A stretch of DNA of 64,000 nucleotides, taken from the NCBI GenBank assembly GCA_937976305.1, contig CALJSB010000027.1, positions 1 through 64,000 of the forward strand. The letters run 5' to 3'. The number at the start of each line of letters is the position of its first letter. Within the stretch, counting starts at the first letter, position 1. The position numbers and the translations under genes are program-made. Below the pieces are notes generated by a model, which saw only the letters and a program-made list of their open reading frames with translations, was not told the DNA's origin and did no database searches. Below are positions 51,730 through 60,224 of this stretch, in pieces. The stretch comes from an uncultured Acidimicrobiales bacterium. Lineage in GTDB: Bacteria; Actinomycetota; Acidimicrobiia; Acidimicrobiales; SZUA-35.

Positions 51730-53124
51730 ATGCCCCCGCAACCGATGAGAACCGAAAACCCGCCGCTGGCGCAGGCTTGCTTGACGACGGCTGATCAGAC
51801 GCCAACGAGCACGACGCCAACAGCACCGACCAGACGTCGCTCGACGTCGCTCATGGTTTTGGCCGGCGTGCTCGCTTTGCTTGGTGCCGCGTGCTCCGGC
51901 TCGACCGACGCCGCACCAACGGCCAACTCGATCTCCGAAGTCACCATCATCGAGGAAGACAGCGGCACGTCGTCCGCCGACAACGACGGTGTCGAGGACG
52001 CCGGCGCCGATGCGGATGCCGATGAGGCAGCCGCCGACAGCTCTGTGACCGAAGACGAAGCAGATAAAGCCGTCGAACTTCTCGCCCGACCCATGCCGCT
52101 CGACGGCAATCGGATCTATGAAGGCGTTGCCGACTTCTCTTCCGAGCCGAAGATCTTTGACGGCTTCGATGCTGACGGAGTTTTGGCGTGGGAAGGACCG
52201 GACGGCATTGAGTGGGCGCCGTACGACCAGTCGATGCCCGTCGAAGTGGTGGCCGACCCCGACGGAAACGTCAGCACCAGACCCCTGATGCTGGACTCGC
52301 AGCTTCCGGCGGCGTCGGGCGAGGTGCCCGATGCCATCGCAGTGATCGGCGACGAGGTTGTTGCTGCCCTCGCAGGACCAACCGAGCGATATCCGCACGG
52401 CGCGCTCGGCGACAACATCGAGGCATCAGCGGTGCTCGTCGGGGTCACCGCTCAAAACGATGCGGCTGTCACCGGGATCGAGATTCCGCTCGAAGAAGCT
52501 GACGTCGTCGAGGGCATCTCACCAATGCTCGCCGACCTTGATGGTGATGGTTCCGACGAGGTGATCGTCACGGTGAGCAACGCGTCTGGCGGCGCTCGTT
52601 TGGTGGCCTACGACACCACCGACCTCCTCGATGCTGCGAGCCCCGAAGAGCTTGTCGTCGCCGAGAGCGATCCCATTGGACTTGGCAATCGGTGGCGCCA
52701 CCAGATTGGTGTTGGCGCAACGGGTCCGAACGGTGAGACCGAGCTCGTCGTGGTGCGCACACCACACATCGGCGGCAACATCGAGTGGTTCCGCCTCGAC
52801 GGCCAGCGGCTCGAACTTGCCGGCACCTTCGGGCCGAGCACTGGTGGCATCCGCACGACGTCTCATGTGTTGCGGACCACGAATCTCGATCTGGCGGCGC
52901 TCTTTGATGCGGACGGTGACGGTGAGCTCGAGGTCGTCATCCCGATCCAAGAGCGGACAGCGCTGGCGATCGTCGGGCGAACAGCCGAGGGCGGCGAACT
53001 CGAGCAGGTGGTGGAGTTTCCAGGCGAGATCACGACGAACCTCGCCGTGGTCGAGCGAGACGACGGCACCATCGCTGTTGCCATCGGTACCAGCGAGGGC
53101 CAAGTCGTCATCTGGGGCGGCTAA
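51730..53124 (+). CDS. lipoprotein with FG-GAP/VCBS-like beta-propeller repeats
   Basis: 464 aa. A Thr/Pro-rich start precedes a signal segment (TSLMVLAGVLALLGAAC) with lipobox LGAAC at about residue 56; true start may be the ATG at 51745 or later. A 60-residue Asp/Glu/Ala-rich linker leads to a beta-rich domain containing Ca-binding-type repeats DLDGDGSDEV and FDADGDGELEV, as in FG-GAP/VCBS propellers. Probably a surface-anchored binding protein. No enzyme motif. Followed by a pair of palindromic repeats. Confidence 0.78.
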   Translation: MPPQPMRTENPPLAQACLTTADQTPTSTTPTAPTRRRSTSLMVLAGVLALLGAACSGSTDAAPTANSISEVTIIEEDSGTSSADNDGVEDAGADADADEAAADSSVTEDEADKAVELLARPMPLDGNRIYEGVADFSSEPKIFDGFDADGVLAWEGPDGIEWAPYDQSMPVEVVADPDGNVSTRPLMLDSQLPAASGEVPDAIAVIGDEVVAALAGPTERYPHGALGDNIEASAVLVGVTAQNDAAVTGIEIPLEEADVVEGISPMLADLDGDGSDEVIVTVSNASGGARLVAYDTTDLLDAASPEELVVAESDPIGLGNRWRHQIGVGATGPNGETELVVVRTPHIGGNIEWFRLDGQRLELAGTFGPSTGGIRTTSHVLRTTNLDLAALFDADGDGELEVVIPIQERTALAIVGRTAEGGELEQVVEFPGEITTNLAVVERDDGTIAVAIGTSEGQVVIWGG

Positions 53125-53152
53125 CGCTGCTCCGCATCCGGCCGCGACCCCA

Positions 53153-53201
53153 GGAATTGGCACCGTTTTGCACGAACGCTGTGCAGAAATCGTGCCAGTT
53201 C
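53153..53201. repeat. REP-like palindromic element, copy 1
   Basis: Nested inverted repeat: outer arms TGGCAC/GTGCCA, inner arms TGCAC/GTGCA with a 7-base centre. First of a tandem pair 28 bases after the propeller lipoprotein stop. Confidence 0.75.
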
Positions 53202-53224
53202 GACGAAACCCTGCCGTGGCCCCA

Positions 53225-53273
53225 GGAACTGGCACCAAATTGCACGGACGCCGTGCAGAGATCGTGCCAGCTC
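53225..53273. repeat. REP-like palindromic element, copy 2
   Basis: Same unit and orientation as copy 1; the inner palindrome TGCACGG-ACG-CCGTGCA is perfect (53241-53257). Ends 6 bases before the stop codon of the convergent secreted-protein gene. Confidence 0.78.
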
Positions 53274-53279
53274 GGCGCA

Positions 53280-54164
53280 CTACGAGGTGATGACGCCTCG
53301 GACCTCGGTCACCCGTACCTCCTGGCTGCCGGTAACGGCGAGCCCGGGCAAAGCGGGAACGTTGGCGCAGATACTTGCCGGGCTGCAGGCAACGCCGAGG
53401 TCGTACGACACCTGATTCGTGACGGTGAGCGGCCCTTCGTCAGCCGACAGCGCATCGACGTACACATGCTGACAATCCGACACGGCGTCGACAGGCAGCG
53501 AAGCTGACCAGGGCGAGCCCTGTCCACACGAGATCGACGCTGACCCATCCCCCGGATTCCACACCGCCGAAGTCGGCGTCGCGGTCACCGTGACGACCAA
53601 GCCGAGCTCGGCGATCGCCGCAGACGCTTGGGCCTGGGTCCACGCCGCATCGTCGATCCAAAGCCAGACCGGGAGCTGTGTGATGAACGGGAAGGCCACA
53701 CCGTCGGGGCTCATGTTCGGTTCGGGCGGCACGATCGGCACTCGTGATCGGGCCGAACGAACAAGCAGGTCAATCACGTCAGATGGAACGGGATCACCCT
53801 GCTCCCACCAGCGAATGAAGCCGGCGTTGCAGCGAATGAGGACATAGACCGTTGGGTCTGGCACCGCCTCTTCACCGTCTGGCACCGCAGGCGGCGCACC
53901 AACGTTGGACGACAGCACTGACAGATCAAGCAGGCTCAGCCCACTGAAGACATCACACCCCGCATAGGGGTCAGGTCCGAGGTTGACCGCCCCGCCACCG
54001 CCATCGATACGCACATCGATGGACGCCCCAATCGACGGCGACGAACCGGACTCCGACGAAGTGGTGGTATCGACCTCTTCGTCCTTCACGCCTGCCTCGA
54101 CAGGGGACGTAAACACCACCACCAACAAGATGCTGACCAAGGCAAATAGCTGCGCTATTCGCAT
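53280..54164 (-). CDS. secreted protein of unknown function
   Basis: 294 aa from the ATG at 54164. Signal peptide MRIAQLFALVSILLVVVFTSPVEA. The mature part has an Asp/Ser linker, a GGGGAVNLGPDPYAGCDVF segment, a block with YVLIRCNAGFIRWW and FPFITQLPVWLWIDDAAWTQAQA, then a PKD-like beta domain with paired Cys (SISCGQGSPWSASLPVDAVSDCQHVY). Architecture is common among actinobacterial secreted hypothetical proteins. It overlaps the upstream lipoprotein gene by 10 bases and the two form a cassette flanked by paired palindromic repeats. Confidence 0.75.
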   Translation of the reverse strand: MRIAQLFALVSILLVVVFTSPVEAGVKDEEVDTTTSSESGSSPSIGASIDVRIDGGGGAVNLGPDPYAGCDVFSGLSLLDLSVLSSNVGAPPAVPDGEEAVPDPTVYVLIRCNAGFIRWWEQGDPVPSDVIDLLVRSARSRVPIVPPEPNMSPDGVAFPFITQLPVWLWIDDAAWTQAQASAAIAELGLVVTVTATPTSAVWNPGDGSASISCGQGSPWSASLPVDAVSDCQHVYVDALSADEGPLTVTNQVSYDLGVACSPASICANVPALPGLAVTGSQEVRVTEVRGVITS

Positions 54165-54745
54165 TGCTGCTTCTCTGAGCCAAATGAGATGTCGCCTACT
54201 CGCCAAAGACCGTCATCGCCCAATACCAGCTCATAGGCCCTGATGTACGGGACCTCATCCGACTCAACGACGACCGTGCCATCAGCTCCGATTGCGGCAA
54301 TTGCGTCGAGACCGCACTCCACCACAGTGGCTGACCGGCCCTCGATCACGATGTCGATGATGTTCCGCCGCTCAAAGACACCTTCGTACCTGTGGCCAGC
54401 TTCCAGACGGGCTGACAGCGCCAACCGCAGGTCTGCTGCCATCTGCGGCACGTAGTAACGATCGAGAATTGGCGAATCCGGATCAATCGGGTCGAGGTAG
54501 AAGATCGAATCCGCTCCGTCCAACGTCGCAATCAGCTCCGCCTCGATTTCTTCTTGACTGGAGGTCGGGGGTGCGGTCGGCTCGGGTGCCGTGGTCGTTG
54601 TTGAGGCCTCGGTGGTGGTCGACTCTTGCACCACGATGGTGGTGGTGAGCTCGGCGGTGCTCACCGGCGGGCTGGCTTCGTCCGTACAGGCGGTTGCGCT
54701 CACCAGCGCGGCCAGCGCAACGGCCATCCAAAGTCTGATTCTCAC
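54155..54745 (-). CDS. putative lipoprotein of unknown function
   Basis: About 196 aa from the GTG at 54745 (GGGAAG nearby; ATG at 54727 is an alternative). Signal segment RLWMAVALAALVSATAC, then a Thr/Glu/Pro-rich linker and a compact domain with LSARLEAGHRYEGVFERRNIIDIVIEGRSATVVECGLD and a final LWRVGDISFG. This resembles small secreted partners found beside PKD-like hypothetical proteins in Actinobacteria; no function known. The longer open frame upstream runs through palindromic repeats and was rejected. Confidence 0.7.
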   Translation of the reverse strand: MRIRLWMAVALAALVSATACTDEASPPVSTAELTTTIVVQESTTTEASTTTTAPEPTAPPTSSQEEIEAELIATLDGADSIFYLDPIDPDSPILDRYYVPQMAADLRLALSARLEAGHRYEGVFERRNIIDIVIEGRSATVVECGLDAIAAIGADGTVVVESDEVPYIRAYELVLGDDGLWRVGDISFGSEKQQCE

Positions 54746-54819
54746 AGCTTCCCTACGTTCACGATTCGACTGTGGCACGACGTGTGCGATTGAACCATGG
54801 GGCCCGCTCCCCATCCTCC

Positions 54820-54868
54820 GGAACTGACACGAAATTGCACGGACGCCGTGCAGAAACCCTGCCAATTG
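54820..54868. repeat. REP-like palindromic element, copy 3
   Basis: GAACTGACAC, inner palindrome TGCACGG-ACG-CCGTGCA (54836-54852) and TGCCAATT; outer arms slightly diverged from the other copies. Same orientation as copies 1 and 2. Confidence 0.75.
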
Positions 54869-54892
54869 GCAGGGACTGGGCGGCAATCCGAA

Positions 54893-54940
54893 GAACTGGC
54901 ACGAAAATGCACGGATGCCGTGCAGAAACCGTGCCAATTC
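54893..54940. repeat. REP-like palindromic element, copy 4
   Basis: GAACTGGCAC, inner arms TGCACGG-ATG-CCGTGCA (54908-54924), GTGCCAATTC. Second of a tandem pair upstream of the secreted-protein cassette. Confidence 0.78.
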
Positions 54941-55002
54941 GGGAGAACCGGGCGGTGGTTCGGGGGAAGAGGGTGAGCCGGGGGAAGGCAGTGAGCTGAG
55001 GC

Positions 55003-55629
55003 TCAGGTGTAGAAGGGGTTTTCGCCTGCTGAGTGATCGGTGGCGTCAACCACCTCGGTGATCTCGGGCAGGGCCTCAATCAGCATCTTCGAGATGCCGT
55101 CGCGCAGGGTCATGGCGCTGGCGGCACAACCTTGGCAGCCGCCGCCCATCGTCACGATCGCCTTCGATCCGTCGACGCCAACCAGAGCAGCGAAGCCGCC
55201 GTGAGAGGCGAGCGCCGGATTGATGGCTCCGTCGAGCACAGCTTGGATCTTCTCGGGTAGTTCGCCGGTGAGGTCGAGATCGAGCCCATCGAGCGGGTTC
55301 GGCGTGTTGGGATTCCGAATGACCAGACCGCCGTTGTCGACGTTGGCCGGCACATCGAGGGTGGCGCCGGTCATCTTCTCGATCGAGTCTTTCGGGATGA
55401 TCACGGTGAGTTCGTCGTGGTCGCCCTGGGTGTAGACGGCGTCGCCCTCTTCAGCCTCGGAGATGAGGCAAAGGTCGAGGGCGTACGTGAAGTCGGTCAT
55501 GTTCGAGCCGGTGATGGCCACTCGCAGAGCGGACGCACCGGGGTCGTCTTCGGCCGCACGCACATCAAGCACGGTGGCCAGCGCTACTTCGGATACGGCC
55601 ATCACTGTGTCTACATCAGTCGTCACCAT
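55003..55629 (-). CDS. nfuA: NfuA-like iron-sulfur cluster carrier
   Basis: 208 aa from the ATG at 55629. Residues about 5-95 resemble a degenerate A-type (HesB/IscA) domain lacking the Cys ligands; residues about 115-195 are a NifU C-terminal domain with IVTMGGGCQGCAASAMTLRDGI, whose CxxC binds a transferable cluster. This two-domain order is that of NfuA, which carries 4Fe-4S clusters to target enzymes and repairs them. On the minus strand TATCCT lies 4 bases before the ATG. Divergent from the membrane glycosyltransferase gene. Confidence 0.88.
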   Translation of the reverse strand: MVTTDVDTVMAVSEVALATVLDVRAAEDDPGASALRVAITGSNMTDFTYALDLCLISEAEEGDAVYTQGDHDELTVIIPKDSIEKMTGATLDVPANVDNGGLVIRNPNTPNPLDGLDLDLTGELPEKIQAVLDGAINPALASHGGFAALVGVDGSKAIVTMGGGCQGCAASAMTLRDGISKMLIEALPEITEVVDATDHSAGENPFYT

Positions 55630-55661
55630 GTCAAGGATACCGACCCCGACCGCAGCGGCCA

Positions 55662-55667
55662 TATCGT
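55662..55667 (+). promoter_or_regulatory. -10 box of a probable leaderless promoter
   Basis: TATCGT, 7 bases before the GTG at 55675; decides the start of the glycosyltransferase gene. Confidence 0.45.
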
Positions 55668-55674
55668 GCCCGTT

Positions 55675-56883
55675 GTGCCACGATCGACGAGCCCGGGAGC
55701 CGCAACGGCTGACGATGCGGTCTCTCAGCCGGTGTCGTGGCTCGCTGCGGTGTCTATTGCGCTGCGAATTGCAGCTGCCGGGGCCCTGATCTTCGGTCCG
55801 TGGACCAACGAGGCAGTCGAACTGGCTGGTTGGGACATCGAACGGTTTTGGGAAATCGCCGGCATCAGTGGACGGCACTGGATCGACGAACCCGTCGAGT
55901 ATCCGCCTGGCTCGGTTGTGCTGATCGAGGCATTGGTTGGTTCGTCCATCGTTGGCGCTCATCGACTGTTGGTAGCCATCTCGCTCGTGATCGACCTCAG
56001 CCTCGCCGCAGCACTGAACCGCTGGGTCGACCGCAACGCCGCGGCTGCCTATCTCATCCTTGGCCTGCCCCTCGTGCCAGGCGGCTTGCTCCGGTTCGAC
56101 CTCTGGGTTGCCTTGCTCGCACTCGCAGCGTTGCTCGTTTTGCCTCGCCGCAAACCCCTGGCCTTCGGAGCGCTTGTCGCGACCGGAGCCGCCATCAAGA
56201 TCATGCCGGTCGTGCTCATTCCTCTCGCCTTGGCGACGAGACAGTTCCGGTCTGCGATTGCCGCGTCGGCACTCGGCGTTGTTGCCATGGCTGGTTGGCT
56301 CGCGTACGGGTCAAGCGACGCCATTGGCCAGGTGTTGTCGCTGCGAGACGCGACGGGCTGGCACGTCGAGTCACTTCCCGGGGCGGCCATCGCTCTGTTT
56401 GGGGCAGAGACATCGCGGCTCGAGGCCGACGCCTTTCGCATCGGGACGATGTCGACAACGCTGGCCAATGTCGGTCGGCTGATCTTCGCTGCTGCCGTCG
56501 TCGCCCTCGCCTGGGCTAGGGCAGCACACAAACGAACAGCTGACGACAACGCGAATGCCGTGATGGTGCTCGGCATGTTGGCAGCACTCGTGGTGACCGC
56601 TCCCCTGCTCTCCCCACAGTTTCTGCTCTGGCTCACACCGTTCGCCGCCGTCGCCGCCTCGCACCTCGGTTGGCGTCACCCGCTCATTGCCACGACCACC
56701 GCAACAGTCGTGATCACCGGCGCAACGCTCGCAGCCTTTGGCCCGCCCGACTTGCATGGCACGCCACCGGCGGCCCTGCTCACCATTCGCAATCTCATGC
56801 TCATCGCCGTTGTCGCCCTGTCATGGCGAGAACTTTCCGTCAGCTGCGAACGTCCGACCAACAAGAACGCTCCGAGCTCCTAA
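55675..56883 (+). CDS. GT-C-type polyprenyl-linked glycosyltransferase, membrane protein (DUF2029/GT87-like)
   Basis: 402 aa from the GTG at 55675. About nine to ten hydrophobic segments span the protein. The first external loop has FWEIAGISGRHWIDEPVEYPPGSVVLIEAL, where the acidic residues and YPP fit GT87/DUF2029 mannosyl- or arabinosyltransferases that use polyprenyl-phosphate sugars. Further family-like features are GAAIKIMPVVLIPLALATR and the late LLSPQFLLWLTPFAAV. It converges with the GT-C/GT2 fusion and probably draws on the same polyprenol-phosphate-mannose pool. Confidence 0.8.
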   Translation: MPRSTSPGAATADDAVSQPVSWLAAVSIALRIAAAGALIFGPWTNEAVELAGWDIERFWEIAGISGRHWIDEPVEYPPGSVVLIEALVGSSIVGAHRLLVAISLVIDLSLAAALNRWVDRNAAAAYLILGLPLVPGGLLRFDLWVALLALAALLVLPRRKPLAFGALVATGAAIKIMPVVLIPLALATRQFRSAIAASALGVVAMAGWLAYGSSDAIGQVLSLRDATGWHVESLPGAAIALFGAETSRLEADAFRIGTMSTTLANVGRLIFAAAVVALAWARAAHKRTADDNANAVMVLGMLAALVVTAPLLSPQFLLWLTPFAAVAASHLGWRHPLIATTTATVVITGATLAAFGPPDLHGTPPAALLTIRNLMLIAVVALSWRELSVSCERPTNKNAPSS

Positions 56884-56979
56884 CTCGCCGAACTGGAGGC
56901 CGGTACCGTCCAAAACGTCGCTGGGAGACTCCAGAACGGGGTGTTCGTGGTCGGCAGGTGAGCGACGGGTGCAGTGGGG

Positions 56980-59193
56980 TCAGGCTTGGCGGAAGAGACG
57001 CTGGGGGTTGGGCACGCCGGCCCATGGTCGACTTGTGCGCAACCGCAGATCGATCACGTGGCCGACAAAGCGCGCACCCTGGCTCAGATCGGCTTTTGAG
57101 ACGCCCTCAGCCCGGGCCTCGAACCGAAATGGGGTCTGACCAACGCTGAGCTCCGGGTGAGTCGCCAATACTTCGACCAAGATCTTGAACCCGTCGGGCT
57201 CGAGCAGGCCGAGATCGAGCTGATCAAGACGCACGGCGAAAAACCCTGAAAGCGGATCATCAGTTCGTCCCAATCGGGACGGAAACAGCACTTGGGTCGA
57301 GCGAGACGCGGCCCGAGACAGCAGCGACCGTGAGCGAGAGAGCCCGACGTCAGAGCCACCCGGCATACGCCGGCTCGCAACCACCAAGTTGTCGCCAGCA
57401 CGGATGCCCCGAACGAGGTCGGGCAGTACCTCTGGGGGGTGTTGGAGGTCGCCATCGAGCACGACGGCTGTCGCTCCACGGGCCGCATTGAAGCCATCGA
57501 CCACAGCCCCGCCAAGCCCACCCCACCGATCGGCGTCGGTGCGATGGATGAACGACACCGCGCCATCGCTGGAGGCAAGATCAGCCAGCACCGCTGGGGT
57601 TTCGTCGTCGGAGTCGTCAACAAAGATCAGCTCGTATGGCCACGCCGCTACCGCTGCAACCCGATCGGCGAGCTCCCTGACGTTGGCCGCTTCGTTCCGG
57701 GTCGGGACAATGACCGACACCAGATCGACTGAGCGCCGAACCGGCAAGACCGAGCGCACGGCAACCACCGGATTGAACGTGAGGAACAGCAGCAGGGCGA
57801 GGGCCAGTGCGACGGCAAGGATGCGTTGGTCTTCGACGAGACCAAGCGCGAGTTGCGGGCCAGTCGGAAGCACAACGAGCGAAGCCATCGCGCTGATGGC
57901 AACGAAGCTGCGATTACGACCACCAGCCGTCGTGGGTGCCAGCAACATGAGCCCCCACAACAGGTACCAAGGTTGCGTTGTGGGGTGGAGTAGGGCAAAG
58001 AGCGTGAGGCTCCAGCCGAGAGCGACCGGCGCCGATTGTTTGCCTGCCACCAGCAGCCAGACGGTGACCACGCCGGCAAGCACGAGGCCGGAGGTTCTCG
58101 CCACGGCGAGCATCGTGGCCAAGTTGGCACCGGTGACGGTGTGGGCCGCCACCCCGATCACGCTGGTGACGCTCAGGTATGCCTCGACGGGATCGGCGCC
58201 CAACATGGCGTCGACCCAATCCCAACCCCAACCCGTGAGTCGCCCGGCCACACCGATGACGGAGAGTCCGAGCACTGCGGCGCCGACGGCGCGAAGCACG
58301 ACCATCACTCGTGATGAAGCCGCTGTCACCCACGGCCACGCCAGGAACGCGACGCCGAGAACTGCAGGGATCTTGATCGACGCAGCGATAGCGCACAACA
58401 CGATGCCAACGACCCGAAGCTGTGGCCGCAAACCGATCGCCACTCCGGCCAGCAGCACCGCCAGCATCATGGCCTCGTTGTGTGCACCGGAAACAAGGTG
58501 GAGCAGGGTGAGCGGGTTGGCGATGGCCAACACCACAGCATCACGCGAGTTGCGCCCGAACCGTTTCGCCAAGTCGTGTACCGCCACGGCCGACACGATC
58601 AGGCCAACGATCGCAAGCCAGCGGAACATGATGACCGACCCAATCACATCGTCGGAGTTCGACGACACGAGGGCTGAGACGTGCACAAAGATTGGGCCGT
58701 ACACCACCGGTGCATCGAGGTAGAGCGGATCGATTGAGTCGAGCACTGCCGAGTCGCCGAGGGCACCCGGCCCTTCGCTGTAGACGTCAAAGCCCTCATC
58801 CGCGAGCTCTCCTTGAGCTGCGTAGGCGTAGACGTCGCGGCTCGCGAGCGGCGGACCAAGCGCAAAGGGCGCAGCCCACGCACAGATCACGAGCGCGAGC
58901 GCCAGCATCGGCACCGGCTCGGACAGCACAACCTTGCGCAGGCTGAGCCAGGCCCGCACCAGCAAAATCATGCCGGCGTAGAACAAGCCCAGAGCGACGA
59001 CGAGGTCGAGCGAGGGCGACACCGGAATCGTCGGCAGCGACCACAGCTGGCCATCTGCCCCCGGCGTTGCTGCGCCGGCCGCGGCACCACCAATCACGGC
59101 GAGCGACGTGGACAAGAAACCACCAACGGCAAGTAGGGCAAGCCGTCGACGAGGGACGGGTCGGCCAGTTGGCGATGGGGCGATCCCTTCCAC
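56980..59193 (-). CDS. fusion of GT-C mannosyltransferase (MptB-like) and GT2 polyprenol-phosphate-mannose synthase
   Basis: 737 aa from the GTG at 59193, chosen because TACGAT-N6 precedes it. Residues about 1-480 are a multi-helix GT-C domain with SRDVYAYAAQGELADEGFDVY, PVVYGPIFVHVSAL and HPTTQPWYLLWGLMLL, as in MptA/MptB mannosyltransferases. The last 245 residues are a soluble GT2 domain with SVIVPTRNEAANVREL, ELIFVDDSDD, the metal-binding DGDLQHPPE and DPLSGFFAVR, as in dolichol/polyprenol-phosphate mannose synthases. One chain could thus make the lipid-linked mannose and use it for lipomannan or glycoprotein assembly. Confidence 0.88.
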   Translation of the reverse strand: MEGIAPSPTGRPVPRRRLALLAVGGFLSTSLAVIGGAAAGAATPGADGQLWSLPTIPVSPSLDLVVALGLFYAGMILLVRAWLSLRKVVLSEPVPMLALALVICAWAAPFALGPPLASRDVYAYAAQGELADEGFDVYSEGPGALGDSAVLDSIDPLYLDAPVVYGPIFVHVSALVSSNSDDVIGSVIMFRWLAIVGLIVSAVAVHDLAKRFGRNSRDAVVLAIANPLTLLHLVSGAHNEAMMLAVLLAGVAIGLRPQLRVVGIVLCAIAASIKIPAVLGVAFLAWPWVTAASSRVMVVLRAVGAAVLGLSVIGVAGRLTGWGWDWVDAMLGADPVEAYLSVTSVIGVAAHTVTGANLATMLAVARTSGLVLAGVVTVWLLVAGKQSAPVALGWSLTLFALLHPTTQPWYLLWGLMLLAPTTAGGRNRSFVAISAMASLVVLPTGPQLALGLVEDQRILAVALALALLLFLTFNPVVAVRSVLPVRRSVDLVSVIVPTRNEAANVRELADRVAAVAAWPYELIFVDDSDDETPAVLADLASSDGAVSFIHRTDADRWGGLGGAVVDGFNAARGATAVVLDGDLQHPPEVLPDLVRGIRAGDNLVVASRRMPGGSDVGLSRSRSLLSRAASRSTQVLFPSRLGRTDDPLSGFFAVRLDQLDLGLLEPDGFKILVEVLATHPELSVGQTPFRFEARAEGVSKADLSQGARFVGHVIDLRLRTSRPWAGVPNPQRLFRQA

Positions 59194-59199
59194 GCCGGG

Positions 59200-59205
59200 A
59201 TCGTA
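59200..59205 (-). promoter_or_regulatory. -10 box of a probable leaderless promoter
   Basis: TACGAT on the minus strand, 6 bases before the GTG at 59193. Confidence 0.5.
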
Positions 59206-59288
59206 CTGACTCTCCAACCCACGCACGTGGCTCGGCCCGGGAAGGTCCGCCCAGTTGACGAACCTATGGAGTGTTATATACGTTTATT

Positions 59289-59311
59289 TACGTTCAAATG
59301 CCTTGAACGTA
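59289..59311. promoter_or_regulatory. 23-base palindrome in an AT-rich promoter region
   Basis: TACGTTCAA-ATGCC-TTGAACGTA, perfect 9-base arms, about 30 bases before the WXG100-like gene, in the most AT-rich stretch nearby (GTTATATACGTTTATTTA). A strong candidate operator for the type VII-like locus. Confidence 0.6.
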
Positions 59312-59342
59312 CGAAGCACAACAAACACAAGGGAACAAAATC

Positions 59343-59837
59343 ATGGCGATGCTCGGTGCAACACTCGAAGATCTGAACCAGCTGGCAACCAAGCTCAGCA
59401 CAACTGCGGGAGACGTCGGAGCCACTCGGGAGGCAGCGCTCACGCTCACGACCGAAGTTGTTGACGGCGTGACCACCGCCGCAACCCGCGCCCAGCAGCA
59501 GATCACCACCGAAATGGACGCACTCAAGCTGTCGGTGACTGATGCCGTCGCCCAAGCCGACGCCGCCGACTGGACCGGCAACAACGCACAGCGGTTCCGG
59601 GAGTCGGCAGCCGGCTTCGGCGAAGCCATGGGAGCGGCTGAGCAAACAACGGCTGAGACCTTCGAACTGTTCCGGGCCTCGGTCGTCGGCATGGCCGAGT
59701 CGCTCGATGCGTTTGTGCAGTCGCTGTCCGGGTCCCTCACCGAGGCCGAAAGCGCCGCTGGCGAAATGTCTCGGGCCGTCGACGATCAATACAACGGCCT
59801 CGACCAGGTCATGAACCATGGCCTCGGCTACCGATAG
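59343..59837 (+). CDS. WXG100-like protein (type VII secretion substrate-like)
   Basis: 164 aa, almost entirely helical and Ala-rich. The turn ADWTGNNAQRF (about residue 77) supplies a W-x-G motif between two long helices, the hallmark of ESAT-6/WXG100 proteins; the protein is longer than the usual 100 residues. Start MAMLGATLEDLNQLATKLSTTAGDV also fits. AAGGGA 8 bases upstream is a ribosome site. The next gene begins right after its stop codon, so both are co-translated, as in WXG100 gene pairs. Confidence 0.82.
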   Translation: MAMLGATLEDLNQLATKLSTTAGDVGATREAALTLTTEVVDGVTTAATRAQQQITTEMDALKLSVTDAVAQADAADWTGNNAQRFRESAAGFGEAMGAAEQTTAETFELFRASVVGMAESLDAFVQSLSGSLTEAESAAGEMSRAVDDQYNGLDQVMNHGLGYR

Positions 59838-60212
59838 GTGCCGACCGCATCAGAGTTCGAGCAGTCCGCGCTCGAACTCGATCGAGCAGCAGAAGACACC
59901 GAGTCGTTGGTGGCCGGGGCCCGAGAACTGTTTGGCGAGAACGTGCTCAGCGGTGGAGGGCTCAGTCGCCTCGTCGAGTCAACGATCGACGTGACCGAAC
60001 GGACGACTACTTCGACAGCAGCTGAGCTTCGCGAGTTGGCGAACGAGTGCCGATCCCGAGCGTCGGAGTGTCGTGCCTATGCCGCTGAGCTCGCGGCGTA
60101 CAACGAACAGCTCGAGGCCTGGCAACGCGAACGCAACGCCCTACCACCAGGTGTCGCACCACCTCGCCGGCCAACCCGGCCAAGCCGCCCCGCTTCGTGG
60201 GTCGAGATCTGA
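59838..60212 (+). CDS. helical partner protein of the WXG100-like protein
   Basis: 124 aa, GTG start directly abutting the previous TAG. Two helices (EFEQSALELDRAAEDTESLVAGARELF and TSTAAELRELANECRSRASECRAYAAELAAYNEQLEAWQRE) joined by a Gly-rich turn, then a Pro/Arg-rich tail. No W-x-G is seen at the turn. Size, layout and position suggest the second member of an ESX-like heterodimer or a chaperone for the large protein downstream; this is inferred. Confidence 0.75.
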   Translation: MPTASEFEQSALELDRAAEDTESLVAGARELFGENVLSGGGLSRLVESTIDVTERTTTSTAAELRELANECRSRASECRAYAAELAAYNEQLEAWQRERNALPPGVAPPRRPTRPSRPASWVEI

Positions 60213-60224
60213 GAGAGATGAGCA

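Noticed and set aside
54746-54937. N-terminal extension of the lipoprotein gene
   Set aside because: The added residues are encoded by the REP-like palindromic repeats and precede a proper signal peptide, so they are almost surely not translated.
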